Positions 43,125 through 51,754 of a DNA stretch of 64,000 nt are shown in pieces. The DNA comes from an uncultured Anaerobiospirillum sp. Its GTDB lineage: Bacteria; Pseudomonadota; Gammaproteobacteria; Enterobacterales; Succinivibrionaceae. A program made the translations under genes and the position numbers. The notes under the pieces are model-generated. The model worked only from the letters and a program-made list of their open reading frames with translations. It did not search any database and was not told where the DNA came from. Location: positions 50,773-114,772 of the forward strand of contig CALXOW010000003.1 of assembly GCA_944390115.1 (NCBI GenBank), written 5' to 3'. How positions within the stretch are numbered: the first letter of the stretch is position 1; each line of letters opens with the position of its first letter.

Positions 43125-43250
43125 TATAATATCGCGACTTTTCGTGACGCTCACTTTTGGTGAACACTTCTGCGAGGTCAAGATGCCCCTAAGGTTTTGC
43201 ATCCTGGTGGAGCCTTAGGTTTGGGAGCTGCAAGCTGTAGCCGCTTGCAG
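43125..43250 (+). promoter_or_regulatory. Promoter and structured leader of gltS
   Basis: TATAAT at 43125-43130 is followed by a leader of about 275 bases. It contains two perfect 7-bp hairpins: CCTAAGG (43188-43194) with CCTTAGG (43213-43219), and CTGCAAG (43228-43234) with CTTGCAG (43244-43250). The leader is long for a simple transporter gene and may be regulatory; no known riboswitch class is recognised. Confidence 0.35.
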
Positions 43251-43412
43251 GGTGTCAGAACCCAGGACGAGGGCTGGAGTTTTAGCTCGGGCTTTTGGTT
43301 GTGTTGTTTGATGCGCTTTACGTCCTAAGGCAGGCTTAGCCCTGTTAGGCTTGGCGCGCCTGCGGTCCTGATGCCGTTTTGGATCAACCCCGGCTTAGAA
43401 GGTAACTTGCTA

Positions 43413-44621
43413 ATGTTTGAATATTCTTTTGGTGCGGAGGAGACGCTAGCGATCGCGGTGGTGCTGCTGCTCTTAGGTCGCTGGATTAAGGAAATCTTTA
43501 CAATCCTCAAACGCTTCTTCATCCCTGCCCCAGTGATTGGCGGTATTGTGTTCTCGCTGGTCACCTTGATTGGTCACGAAACCCAAACTTTCCAGTTTAC
43601 TTTCGATAGCCTGCTCAAAGACCTCTTGATGCTCGCCTTCTTTACCACCATCGGTTATGCCGCATCCTTCCGTATGCTGATGCGCGGTGGTTTAGCAGTG
43701 GGCTTATTCTTAGGCTGCTCCATTGCCTTAATCTTCATCCAGAACTTCGTGGGTATCGGTATCTCGCTGCTCTTTGGCTTAAACCCATTTATGGGTTTAG
43801 CCACGGGCTCGATTGCCTTGACCGGCGGTCACGGTACCTCGGCCGCCTTCGGTCCATTGCTGGTAAACCACGGCTTGGAGGCTGGTCTCACCGTCTCGAT
43901 TGCTTCGGCTACCTTCGGTTTAGTCGCAGGCTGAGTCATTGGTGGTCCTATCGGCAAGCGTCTGATGCAACGCCATCATCTGCAAGCTTCACAAGAGCGT
44001 ATCACCCGTGCGGTGGAAAATGCCGAAATCGTGGAAGGCAAGCTCACCAAGGAGCAAAAGAATATTGATGAGCGCTTGCTCTTTAATGCCGCTTGCTACA
44101 TCATCATCGCAATGGGTATCGGCCACTTCATTATCTTAGGCTTAAATGCCTTAAACATCGTCATTCCGGCCTACTTAGGCCCAATGATTGTGGCTGCGAT
44201 CATCCGTAACTATCTGGATGTCACGAAGCATCCTATTCCGCTGCACTCGATCAACGTTATCGGCTCCTTATCGCTCCAGCTGTTCTTAGCTATCGCCTTA
44301 ATGACGATGAACCTGTGGGAGCTGGCAGCGCTGGCGATTCCGCTTATCACTATCTTATTAGTGCAGACCGTGGTCATGGGCCTGTACGCCTACTTCGTCA
44401 CCTTCCGGGTCATGGGTGCTGACTACGACGCTGCGGTAATCGCCACCGGTCACTGTGGTTTTGGTATGGGCGCAACGCCAAACGCTATGGCTAATATGGA
44501 GACCTTTACTGGCGCTAATGGTCAGTCGCCAAAGGCCTTCTTCGTCGTGCCAATTGTCGGTGCCTTGTTCATCGACTTCTGTAACTCGGCGATCTTAGGC
44601 GGTTTCCTCGCCTGGTTATAG
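43413..44621 (+). pseudogene. gltS: Sodium:glutamate symporter GltS with one in-frame TGA
   Basis: A GltS-type transporter of about 402 codons. Family words are all present: PAPVIGGI, LMLAFFTTIGYAASF, the two GGHGTSAA / GHCGFGMGATPNA pore loops, SLSLQLFLAIALMTMNLWELA and FFVVPIVGALFIDFCN. The frame is closed by TGA at 43932-43934 within TFGLVAG-stop-VIGGPIG; E. coli GltS has glycine here (TFGLVLGGLIGGP), so a GGA-to-TGA change explains it. The same frame then continues to the normal end at 44621. TGA serves as a normal stop elsewhere in the window, so recoding is unlikely. ATG 43413 has AGAAGG upstream. The break is either a recent null mutation or a sequence error. Confidence 0.85.
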
Positions 44622-44660
44622 TGCCTAAAGCCCGCAGGCTACGGCGGGCTTGACGCCAAG

Positions 44661-44695
44661 AAAAAGGAGCAGTTTCGGCTGCTCTTTTTTTTTTT
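44661..44695 (+). terminator. Intrinsic terminator of gltS
   Basis: A-run, GAGCAG (44667-44672), loop TTTCGG, CTGCTC (44679-44684) and an 11-T tract. Confidence 0.85.
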
Positions 44696-45033
44696 GCCGC
44701 GAAAAAATGTAATGAGCCGACTTGGCATATCAAATCAAAGATGAATCCAAGATGGCAGCTGACGCAGCTATGAACCACAGTGCGTGTAATAATTACGCTA
44801 GCAGCAACCCCAAGGATTCAAGATAAAAGAAGAGCAAGGTCGAGATCTCCCCAATCTGGTTCAGAGCCGGAGGTGGCACGCGGCAGTTTACGGGCAAATT
44901 TCGCAATTGTGATCAAAGTCTGATGACAAAAAGGGGGATTATGCTGATTTGGGGCTAAGATAGCTCACATCATCCTAGGCTTATTAGGTCTTGGGGCTGA
45001 GCTTCAAGTCCTGGGGAAAGAGGTGTAGTTGCT

Positions 45034-46689
45034 ATGTTTGGATGGTTCTATAACTTAAATACGCGGGTCAAGTTGATGATCTTGTCATCAACGCTGTTGC
45101 TCATGATCGTGGTGGTGGCTGCGACCAGCTATTTCTCGAGTTTGATGAGCATCAATGCGGCCCACGATATCAACACGATTTTAACCCGCTCGTACATCCG
45201 CATTAATCAACTTCACGTCGATCTGCGCTCCTTTGATAACGCCAATGTCAACTTCTTTACCGAGCAAGCCTCGGCTAACATGGAAAATGACCAATTTAGG
45301 CAGCAGATGCGCGCTCAGTTGTCTCAGGTGCAAGAAGATATCGCGACCATTAATCCCGAGCGTATTGGCGACTTACAGTCGTCGCCGGAGTACGCTGAGC
45401 ATGCCCGTGCGATTAAGCGTTTGATTGATGATGTGCCTAGTGAGTATGAGAATTGCCTTGAGGCCTTGGCTACCAGTAAGTATGAAGCACTGTACTACTA
45501 CTTCTCTAAGGTCCGTCCGAGCATCGGCCAGATTTATGAGCACTGTTTTGCCATGGTCGATGGCCAAACTCAGCTGGTGATTAAGCTGGCCATCGAAGGC
45601 ACCGATATGACTATGGCCTATATTGGCTGCCTGATTGCCGCGCTTGCGGTGTTTGTGGGCTTGAGTGTCGCCTATGTCACCAGCAAGTACATTACCAAAA
45701 CCCTGGGGCATCAGAATAGCTATATCTCGGAGATGGCGGCTGGCAACTTCACCTTTGAGATCAAGCGCTACTATCGGGACGACCTGGGCTTGATGATCGA
45801 GCGCATCATGGAGCTGCGCGATAATATGAACAAGGCGCTAGATGAGGTGCAGCATACCGCTTCTGCGACCCAGCGTTCCTTGGGCCAAATCGTTGAGTTA
45901 GCGCGCGGCATTGGTGAGAAGGTCGAGGATTGTGAAGGTAAGTCGGTCAATGTCGCAGCCGCATCCGAGCAAATGCTCTCGACCACCCAAGATATTGCTA
46001 AGAACTGTGATGAAGCCTCGACCTTATCCGGTCAGACCAAGGAGATCATCGATACTGGTGTTAGCCACATTGAGGACACCATTGCCGAGATTCGCCGTCA
46101 GAGTGATTTAATTCATACCAATTCCTTGGCGGTAGCTAAGGTCGCCAAGCGCTCGATGGAAATTAACTCGATCGTCAGCACGATTGACGAAATCGCAGCG
46201 CAAACCAATCTGCTGGCCTTGAATGCAGCAATTGAGGCGGCCCGTGCTGGTGAGGCCGGACGTGGCTTTGCGGTGGTTGCCGATGAAGTACGTGCTTTAG
46301 CCTCGCGTACTGCTTCCTCGACCCAAGAGATTGCCGACATGGTGGCCGATATCCAAAAGGACGCCAATAATGCCTCAGCTTCGATCAATGACTCGGTCAC
46401 CTCGATGCAGCAGACCAGTGAGGGCACGGTCGAAGTTGAAAATACCATGCACGACATGCTGGAGCATGTAAATCAGGTGACGATGCAGATCACGCAGATT
46501 GCCTCGGCAGCTGAAGAGCAGACGGCAGCCACTAACGAGATCTCGATGCATATTCACGACATTACGGGTATTACCCAAAATGTTAATGCGGAGGCGCATA
46601 GCACTCAGAGCATTATCAATGAGACCGTGCAGAACTTGTCGGATTTACACAAGTCCTTGTCCTACTTTAAGGTCAAGCCGCTGGCTTAA
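45034..46689 (+). CDS. Methyl-accepting chemotaxis protein 1
   Basis: A 551-residue inner-membrane chemoreceptor. TM1 is about residues 11-31, a periplasmic four-helix ligand domain spans about 35-190, TM2 about 191-213, then a HAMP domain and a long signalling coiled coil. The conserved hairpin tip [23 protein letters not shown] lies near residues 400-422 and binds CheA/CheW. No NWETF-like CheR/CheB tether ends the protein (it ends FKVKPLA). The ligand is unknown. AGAGG precedes the ATG. A paralogue follows 720 bases later with nearly the same signalling half, so the pair arose by duplication. No other chemotaxis genes lie in the window. Confidence 0.93.
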   Translation: MFGWFYNLNTRVKLMILSSTLLLMIVVVAATSYFSSLMSINAAHDINTILTRSYIRINQLHVDLRSFDNANVNFFTEQASANMENDQFRQQMRAQLSQVQEDIATINPERIGDLQSSPEYAEHARAIKRLIDDVPSEYENCLEALATSKYEALYYYFSKVRPSIGQIYEHCFAMVDGQTQLVIKLAIEGTDMTMAYIGCLIAALAVFVGLSVAYVTSKYITKTLGHQNSYISEMAAGNFTFEIKRYYRDDLGLMIERIMELRDNMNKALDEVQHTASATQRSLGQIVELARGIGEKVEDCEGKSVNVAAASEQMLSTTQDIAKNCDEASTLSGQTKEIIDTGVSHIEDTIAEIRRQSDLIHTNSLAVAKVAKRSMEINSIVSTIDEIAAQTNLLALNAAIEAARAGEAGRGFAVVADEVRALASRTASSTQEIADMVADIQKDANNASASINDSVTSMQQTSEGTVEVENTMHDMLEHVNQVTMQITQIASAAEEQTAATNEISMHIHDITGITQNVNAEAHSTQSIINETVQNLSDLHKSLSYFKVKPLA

Positions 46690-46709
46690 AGTCTAATTTC
46701 ATTGACCCC

Positions 46710-46745
46710 AAAAGCCTGGGATGGAGTGCCGTTCCAGGCTTTTTT
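46710..46745 (+). terminator. Intrinsic terminator of the first chemoreceptor gene
   Basis: AAAAGCCTGG (46710-46719) pairs with CCAGGCTTTT starting at 46734, followed by further T bases. Confidence 0.85.
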
Positions 46746-46760
46746 GTTCGTGGCAGGCAC

Positions 46761-46889
46761 AGCGCCACTGGGGAAGCGTGGCTGGCGCGGCGCTGCTGGG
46801 TATAGTGCCACTGAGGAAGCGTGGCTGGTACGGCGCCGCTGGGTATAGTGCCACTGGGGAAGCGTGGCTGGTACGGCGCTGCGGGGTAC
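46761..46889. repeat. 43-bp tandem repeat, three copies
   Basis: Copies start at 46761, 46804 and 46847, each beginning AGYGCCACTG and containing GGAAGCGTGGCTGG. They differ at a few positions. The array lies between the two chemoreceptor genes; open frames across it are only reflections of the repeat. Confidence 0.85.
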
Positions 46890-47041
46890 GGCGCCGTGGG
46901 CCCAAAAGCGCAGGGACCAGAGGGCAAGTTGTTAATTATAGCGGGTTTTGCTGGCCTTGGAGTGCCTTAATCTAAGTCAATGATGATGATTGTGCGTTCA
47001 TCAGCAATTTTGGTAAATTCCTTTTGGCAAGAGCACTTACG

Positions 47042-47282
47042 GCGTCTTAGTTTAGCCTGTAAGACGCTTTGAGGGCATTAAGCTTGCTTACGTCAGAGCG
47101 TTGCGCTTCATTACATCAAGCCTTATTGCTATTAAGTAGGAGAGCGACCGCAGTGGTCGTCTCGCAATCAAGGCTGTAAGTAGTACCCTCTAACCAAGGG
47201 CTTATCTTACTCATAATGGAACCTCTGCCTGTGGGAACGTCTCGTTTCACGGGACTACTCGCTTTTAGGTGGCACTTCCATT
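47042..47282 (+). ncRNA. Highly structured RNA element upstream of the second chemoreceptor
   Basis: Four consecutive stems: GCGTCTTA 47042-47049 with TAAGACGC 47060-47067; AGCCTT 47119-47124 with AAGGCT 47170-47175, enclosing TTGC/GCAA (47126-47129/47164-47167) and an inner hairpin 47140-47163; GTAAG 47176-47180 with CTTAC 47206-47210, enclosing CCCT/AGGG; and AATGGAA 47215-47221 with TTCCATT 47276-47282, enclosing GTCTCG-TTTCA-CGGGAC (47239-47255). Stems are perfect or have single bulges and G-T pairs. It ends 130 bases before the chemoreceptor start, so it may be a regulatory leader or a separate small RNA. I do not match it to any known class. Confidence 0.5.
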
Positions 47283-47412
47283 AAAAGGTGTGAGCCTCAT
47301 GGTCATCAGCTGGTTCAAGCTTTATTTGAGTGTAGCGTTGCTGTATTTTAGCTAGATGCTCCTGCCGAGGTGATAATCTGGTGCAAGAGTGCAGGGATAA
47401 GAGGTAGAGATA

Positions 47413-49065
47413 ATGGGATGGTTTTATAACTTGCAAACCAAGGTGAAGTTGATGATTTTGAGCTTCACCTTACTGATTATGACCGTAGTGGTTGCGGCTA
47501 CCAGCTACTATTCCAACTTGATGAGTATCAATGCCGCTCAGGAAATCAATACCATCCTTACGCGCTCGTACACGCGCGTGAACCACTTACACGTTGCGCT
47601 GCGTGATTTTGATAACGCTAACGTCAACTTCTTTGCGAGTCTGTCTGAAACGGGCATGAGCGATGAGCAATTCCGCAGGGAAATGCAGGCGCGCTTAAAA
47701 GAGGTGGCCGATTCTATTGCAGTCATGAATCCTAATAAGATTGGTGACCTGCCTTCAAGCCCTGCCTACGCTCAGACGATCAATGATATTAAGCGCTTGG
47801 CGGCCAACGCTCCAGAAATTTATGGGAATTGCCTTAACTCTTTAGCTGACGGCAAGTACGAGGCATTACGGGACTATTTTGCTAATGTCCGCCCAAGCGT
47901 GGCGCAAATTTACTCGCACTGCTTTAGCTTAGTTGATGAGCAGACGAAAACCGTCATTAAGCTGGCGATCGAAGGCACCGATATGACTATGGCCTATATC
48001 GGCTGTGCTATCGCGGCGGTTGCGATCGTGATTGGCGTGATTATGTCGATGTTTATCAGCAATTACATCACCACCACGATCACCCGTCAGCGTAACTTCG
48101 TGCACGAGATGGCCAATGGTAACTTTGATTTTGAAATTCAAGCTTACTACAAGGACGATCTGGGCCTGATGATTGGGCGCATGAAGGATCTGCGCGACAA
48201 TATGAACAAGGCTCTGTACGAGGTGCAGCATACTGCTTCTGCGACCCAGGCGTCCTTAGGTCAAATCATTTCCTTGTCGCAAGGTATTGCTAATAAGGTC
48301 GGTGAGTGCGAAGGCAAGACCATTAACGTCTCGGCGGCCTCCGAGCAAATGCTCTCGACGACGCAAGATATCGCCAAGAATTGCGAGGATGCCTCGAGCC
48401 TCTCCAATCAAACCAAGGATATTATCTCCAACGGCGTTAACCACATTAAGGACACTATCGCTGAGATTCGCCGCCAGAGCGATTTAATTCATACCAATTC
48501 CTTAGCGGTGGAAAAGGTGGCCAAGCGCTCCTTGGACATTAACTCGATCGTTAACACGATTGAGGACATTGCCGGTCAAACCAACCTCTTAGCCTTAAAT
48601 GCCGCAATTGAGGCCGCCCGTGCCGGTGAAGCCGGACGCGGCTTTGCGGTGGTCGCCGATGAAGTACGTGCCTTAGCCTCACGTACCAGCGCTTCGACCC
48701 AAGAGATTGCCGACATGGTGGCCGATATTCAAAAGGATGCCAAGAGTGCAGCCGCCTCGATTAACGACTCAGTATCTTCGATGGAGCAGACCAGCGAAGG
48801 CACAGTCGAAGTCGAGAACACGATGCATGAAATGCTCGAGCATGTTAACCAGGTTAATATGCAGATCACGCAAATTGCTTCGGCCGCTGAAGAGCAGACC
48901 GCTGCCACGAACGAGATCTCGATGCATATCCATGACATTACTGATATGACGCAGCAGGTCAATAACGAGGCCCAAAGCACCGAGGATATTATCAAAGACA
49001 CGGTGCAGAACCTCAATGCGCTGCATGACTCCTTGTCTTACTTTAAGGTCAAGAGCCTCGCCTAA
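47413..49065 (+). CDS. Methyl-accepting chemotaxis protein 2
   Basis: A 550-residue paralogue of the receptor at 45034. The N-terminal TM, TM2/HAMP region and the signalling coiled coil are nearly collinear; the tip [29 protein letters not shown] is near residue 400. The periplasmic four-helix domain (about 35-190) is the most diverged part, so the two receptors probably sense related but different signals. GAGGTAGAGATA precedes the ATG. The gene has its own structured leader and its own terminator, indicating separate expression from the first receptor. It also lacks a C-terminal pentapeptide (ends FKVKSLA). Confidence 0.93.
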   Translation: MGWFYNLQTKVKLMILSFTLLIMTVVVAATSYYSNLMSINAAQEINTILTRSYTRVNHLHVALRDFDNANVNFFASLSETGMSDEQFRREMQARLKEVADSIAVMNPNKIGDLPSSPAYAQTINDIKRLAANAPEIYGNCLNSLADGKYEALRDYFANVRPSVAQIYSHCFSLVDEQTKTVIKLAIEGTDMTMAYIGCAIAAVAIVIGVIMSMFISNYITTTITRQRNFVHEMANGNFDFEIQAYYKDDLGLMIGRMKDLRDNMNKALYEVQHTASATQASLGQIISLSQGIANKVGECEGKTINVSAASEQMLSTTQDIAKNCEDASSLSNQTKDIISNGVNHIKDTIAEIRRQSDLIHTNSLAVEKVAKRSLDINSIVNTIEDIAGQTNLLALNAAIEAARAGEAGRGFAVVADEVRALASRTSASTQEIADMVADIQKDAKSAAASINDSVSSMEQTSEGTVEVENTMHEMLEHVNQVNMQITQIASAAEEQTAATNEISMHIHDITDMTQQVNNEAQSTEDIIKDTVQNLNALHDSLSYFKVKSLA

Positions 49066-49109
49066 TTTCTCTACCTCGAGGCAAGCCTAGCTTGCCCCAA
49101 GTATTTCTC

Positions 49110-49145
49110 AAGTCCTGGACTGGGTTACTGGTTCAGGACTTTTTT
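49110..49145 (+). terminator. Intrinsic terminator of the second chemoreceptor gene
   Basis: AAGTCCTG (49110-49117) pairs with CAGGACTT (49134-49141), then TTTT. Confidence 0.8.
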
Positions 49146-49306
49146 AGTTGCACTTTACTTGTGCGTCCCAAGGAGCCCTTGGGCCTTACTAGGGCAAGAT
49201 GCTTGCGCTTTGAGCGCGCGTGCTAGCATGGTGAGCCTAAATGGTTAGGGGCGCGCCTATGGGGCTTATCCCTTAACTGGGGCTTAATGATCAACAGGAG
49301 TGATAT

Positions 49307-50842
49307 ATGGGCGAAGAGAATCAGTTGAGCGGACAAGAGTACTTGCGCAAGATCTTGCTGGCTCGCATTTACCCAGTAGCGCGCTTAACTCCAGTGCACA
49401 AGCTGGACAATCTAGCCGAGAAGCTGGGCGTGGGTAAGATTTTCTTAAAGCGCGAAGATTATCAGACGGTTCATTCCTTCAAGATTCGCGGCGCCTATAA
49501 CAAGATTCGCCAGCTCTCCCAAGATCAATTAGCGTGCGGTGTGGTGACTGCTTCGGCCGGTAACCACGCGCAGGGCGTAGCCTTGTCCGCTAAGGACTTA
49601 GGCATTCGCGCGGTGATCGTGATGCCAACCACCACCCCAGACCTTAAGGTCAACGCGGTCCGTCGTTTTGGGGCAGAAATTGAGCTCTACGGTGAGAGCT
49701 TTGATGAGGCCTATGCTCATGCTAAGGAATTAGCTCGGGCTCAAGGTCTGACTATGATTCCACCTTTTGATGATCCTGATGTGATCGCCGGTCAAGGCAC
49801 CATCGCTCATGAGCTCTTGGGCCAAATCAACGACATCGATACCGTCTTTGTCCAAATTGGTGGCGGTGGCTTAGCCGCTGGTGTCGCGGTCTATATCAAG
49901 AATTTAGTACCGCGCATCAAAGTGATCGGTGTCGAGGCCGAGGGCTCAGCTTCGATGAAGGCCGCCCGCGAGCACGGTACTCCAACCGATATCGGTTTTG
50001 TCTCGCACTTTGCTGACGGTGTGGCGGTGAGCCGCGCTGGTGATGAGACCTTTAGACTGTGCAATCAGTACTTAGATGACATCATCACCTGCTCCAACGA
50101 CGAAATCTGTGCCGCGATGAAGGATATCTTCGATGATACCCGTGCCGTTGCTGAGCCAAGCGGTGCCCTGTCCCTCGCCGGTCTGAAGAAGTACGTACGT
50201 GAGCATCAGATCAAGGGCGGTAATCACGTCGCGATCTTGTCTGGTGCCAACGTCAAGTTCCACACCTTACGTATGGTCGCTGAGCGCTGCGACGTCGGTG
50301 AGATGACCGAGGGTATTGTCTCGGTAGAAATCCCAGAGGTTAAGGGCTCGTTCTTAAAGTTCTGCGAGACGATTGGCAACCGTCACGTCACTGAGTTCAG
50401 CTACCGTGTGCACCACGCCGATCGCGCCCGCATCTTTGCCTCGATCGAGTTGACCAATGGTGAGCGTGAGCTCAAGGAAATTTCGGCTTCGCTCGAGAAT
50501 GCAGGCTACAAGGTCACGGACTTAACTAAGGATGCCTTAGCTAAGGATCATATCCGCTATATGATCGGCGGTCACTTGAACCCAGGTGAGGCAGAGCGCT
50601 TGATCTTATTTGAGTTCCCAGAGACCAAGAATGCCTTAAACGACTTCTTAACCAAGTTAGGTGGTATCTTCTCGATTTCGCTGTTCCACTTCCGTATCAG
50701 TGGTCTCGAGTACTGCTCGGTTCTGTGCGGCTTTGATATCTCCAAGGGCGACCCAGCTCAGCTTGATAATTTCTTACAAGATATCAAGTACCCATATCTT
50801 GATGTCACGGACAATGTCGCATACCAGCAGTTCATGTGCTAG
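49307..50842 (+). CDS. ilvA: Threonine ammonia-lyase (biosynthetic threonine deaminase)
   Basis: A 511-residue PLP enzyme that converts threonine to 2-oxobutanoate, the first step of isoleucine synthesis. The PLP lysine is in HSFKIRGAYNK (about residue 58), the phosphate-binding loop is GGGGLAAG, and SAGNHAQG contacts the cofactor. The C-terminal 180 residues form the two ACT-like regulatory domains (EGIVSVEIPEVKGSFLKFCETIG and LILFEFPETKNALNDFLTKLG) that give isoleucine feedback inhibition, so it is the biosynthetic form and not the catabolic TdcB. AGGAG precedes the ATG. No other ilv genes are adjacent. Confidence 0.95.
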   Translation: MGEENQLSGQEYLRKILLARIYPVARLTPVHKLDNLAEKLGVGKIFLKREDYQTVHSFKIRGAYNKIRQLSQDQLACGVVTASAGNHAQGVALSAKDLGIRAVIVMPTTTPDLKVNAVRRFGAEIELYGESFDEAYAHAKELARAQGLTMIPPFDDPDVIAGQGTIAHELLGQINDIDTVFVQIGGGGLAAGVAVYIKNLVPRIKVIGVEAEGSASMKAAREHGTPTDIGFVSHFADGVAVSRAGDETFRLCNQYLDDIITCSNDEICAAMKDIFDDTRAVAEPSGALSLAGLKKYVREHQIKGGNHVAILSGANVKFHTLRMVAERCDVGEMTEGIVSVEIPEVKGSFLKFCETIGNRHVTEFSYRVHHADRARIFASIELTNGERELKEISASLENAGYKVTDLTKDALAKDHIRYMIGGHLNPGEAERLILFEFPETKNALNDFLTKLGGIFSISLFHFRISGLEYCSVLCGFDISKGDPAQLDNFLQDIKYPYLDVTDNVAYQQFMC

Positions 50843-50879
50843 TTGCCACTAAAGAAAAACAAATAAAGCTTAGAGCGCG

Positions 50880-50912
50880 CGCGGGCCCAACCTTGCTGAG
50901 GTTGGGCCCGCG
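50880..50912 (+). terminator. Very stable hairpin downstream of ilvA
   Basis: CGCGGGCCCAACCT and AGGTTGGGCCCGCG form a perfect 14-bp stem with loop TGCTG, 38 bases after the ilvA stop. There is no T-tract, so it may be a convergent-gene barrier or RNA stabiliser more than a classical terminator. Confidence 0.5.
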
Positions 50913-50995
50913 TCGTATGAGCTTAAGTAGGCGTGTGCTCTAAGTAGGGCAGTGCGCCTGGGCTGCAAGTAGGCCGTTACGTGGGCGCGCTCTTG

Positions 50996-51553
50996 CTAGA
51001 ACGAGCAGCGGCGCCAAGTGCGGCTTAAGCGCCAACTATTGCCCTCGGTGTCTTGCAGGACGGTGGCGGCGGTACTAAGACCAGAGCGCGTGCCCAGCGG
51101 AATCAAGGTAATGCGTCCCCGCCCCCAGTTAATGAGTACGTGCAGCTCATCTAAACTGTTGCTGGGGGCTCTGATGCCCATCTGGCCTAGGCCATAGCCG
51201 TCATAGAGGGTGACGCGCACCGGCTCATCTGGGCCCCAGCGGCCATTTTGATCTTGGGCGCTGATGCAGGCCCCAATCGTGCCGGACATAGCCCCGCCTA
51301 CTCCAGGGCGGTGAGCGTAGCCCGGGCGTCCTAAGCGCTCTTCTTGGGCCGAGCCATAGCCTGCGGCCCAAGTCTGAGCTAACTCTTGGTTGAAGTCCTC
51401 GTAAAAGGCCGCATCGTACAAATCAGCTTCGTCAGGATCGCTGTACAGGGTGCGATCGTAATAATGGCCATGACCATGGTGGCCGTAAGTGTGACAGCCC
51501 GTCAAAACCAAGCTCAGGCCCACCACTATAAGGGCCTTTAGTGCTAATCTCAT
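50996..51553 (-). CDS. Small secreted lipoprotein of unknown function
   Basis: A 185-residue precursor with an N-terminal signal MRLALKALIVVGLSLVLTGC; the lipobox LTGC places the lipidated cysteine at residue 20. The mature part starts with a histidine- and tyrosine-rich HTYGHHGHGHYYD, then an acidic helix, a glycine-rich GVGGAMSGTIGACIS resembling surface-antigen or glycine-zipper segments, and a C-terminal region of beta type ending WRLSRTWRRCSF. I do not recognise the family. GGGAG with good spacing supports ATG 51553; two further upstream starts are possible. The histidine cluster might bind metal. Confidence 0.7.
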   Translation of the reverse strand: MRLALKALIVVGLSLVLTGCHTYGHHGHGHYYDRTLYSDPDEADLYDAAFYEDFNQELAQTWAAGYGSAQEERLGRPGYAHRPGVGGAMSGTIGACISAQDQNGRWGPDEPVRVTLYDGYGLGQMGIRAPSNSLDELHVLINWGRGRITLIPLGTRSGLSTAATVLQDTEGNSWRLSRTWRRCSF

Positions 51554-51754
51554 CTCCATCTCCCAAAAAAGCACGCTGTTGTGTAGTGTAGTGCAGCACA
51601 AGGAAAAGTGGAACTGGATCACGTATATCTAGATCTTAGCCGAAACGGGCCTTAGTCCTATTTACAGGCGTGCCCCCACATGGTAATTTAGCCAATCGGC
51701 TGTGATAAGTTTGCCCCGTTTGTGAGCATGGCGCAACCTAAATCGGATTAAATT

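Noticed and set aside
43932-43934. TGA read as selenocysteine or tryptophan in GltS
   Set aside because: TGA ends other genes normally (minus-strand gene stopping at 5008, Mod3 C-terminal frame at 28459). The aligned residue in E. coli is glycine, and no SECIS-like hairpin follows directly.
46673-46927. Minus-strand proteins with PSGT.PSGAVPATLPQW repeats
   Set aside because: They are translations of the 43-bp tandem repeat between two plus-strand genes, with no ribosome-binding site.
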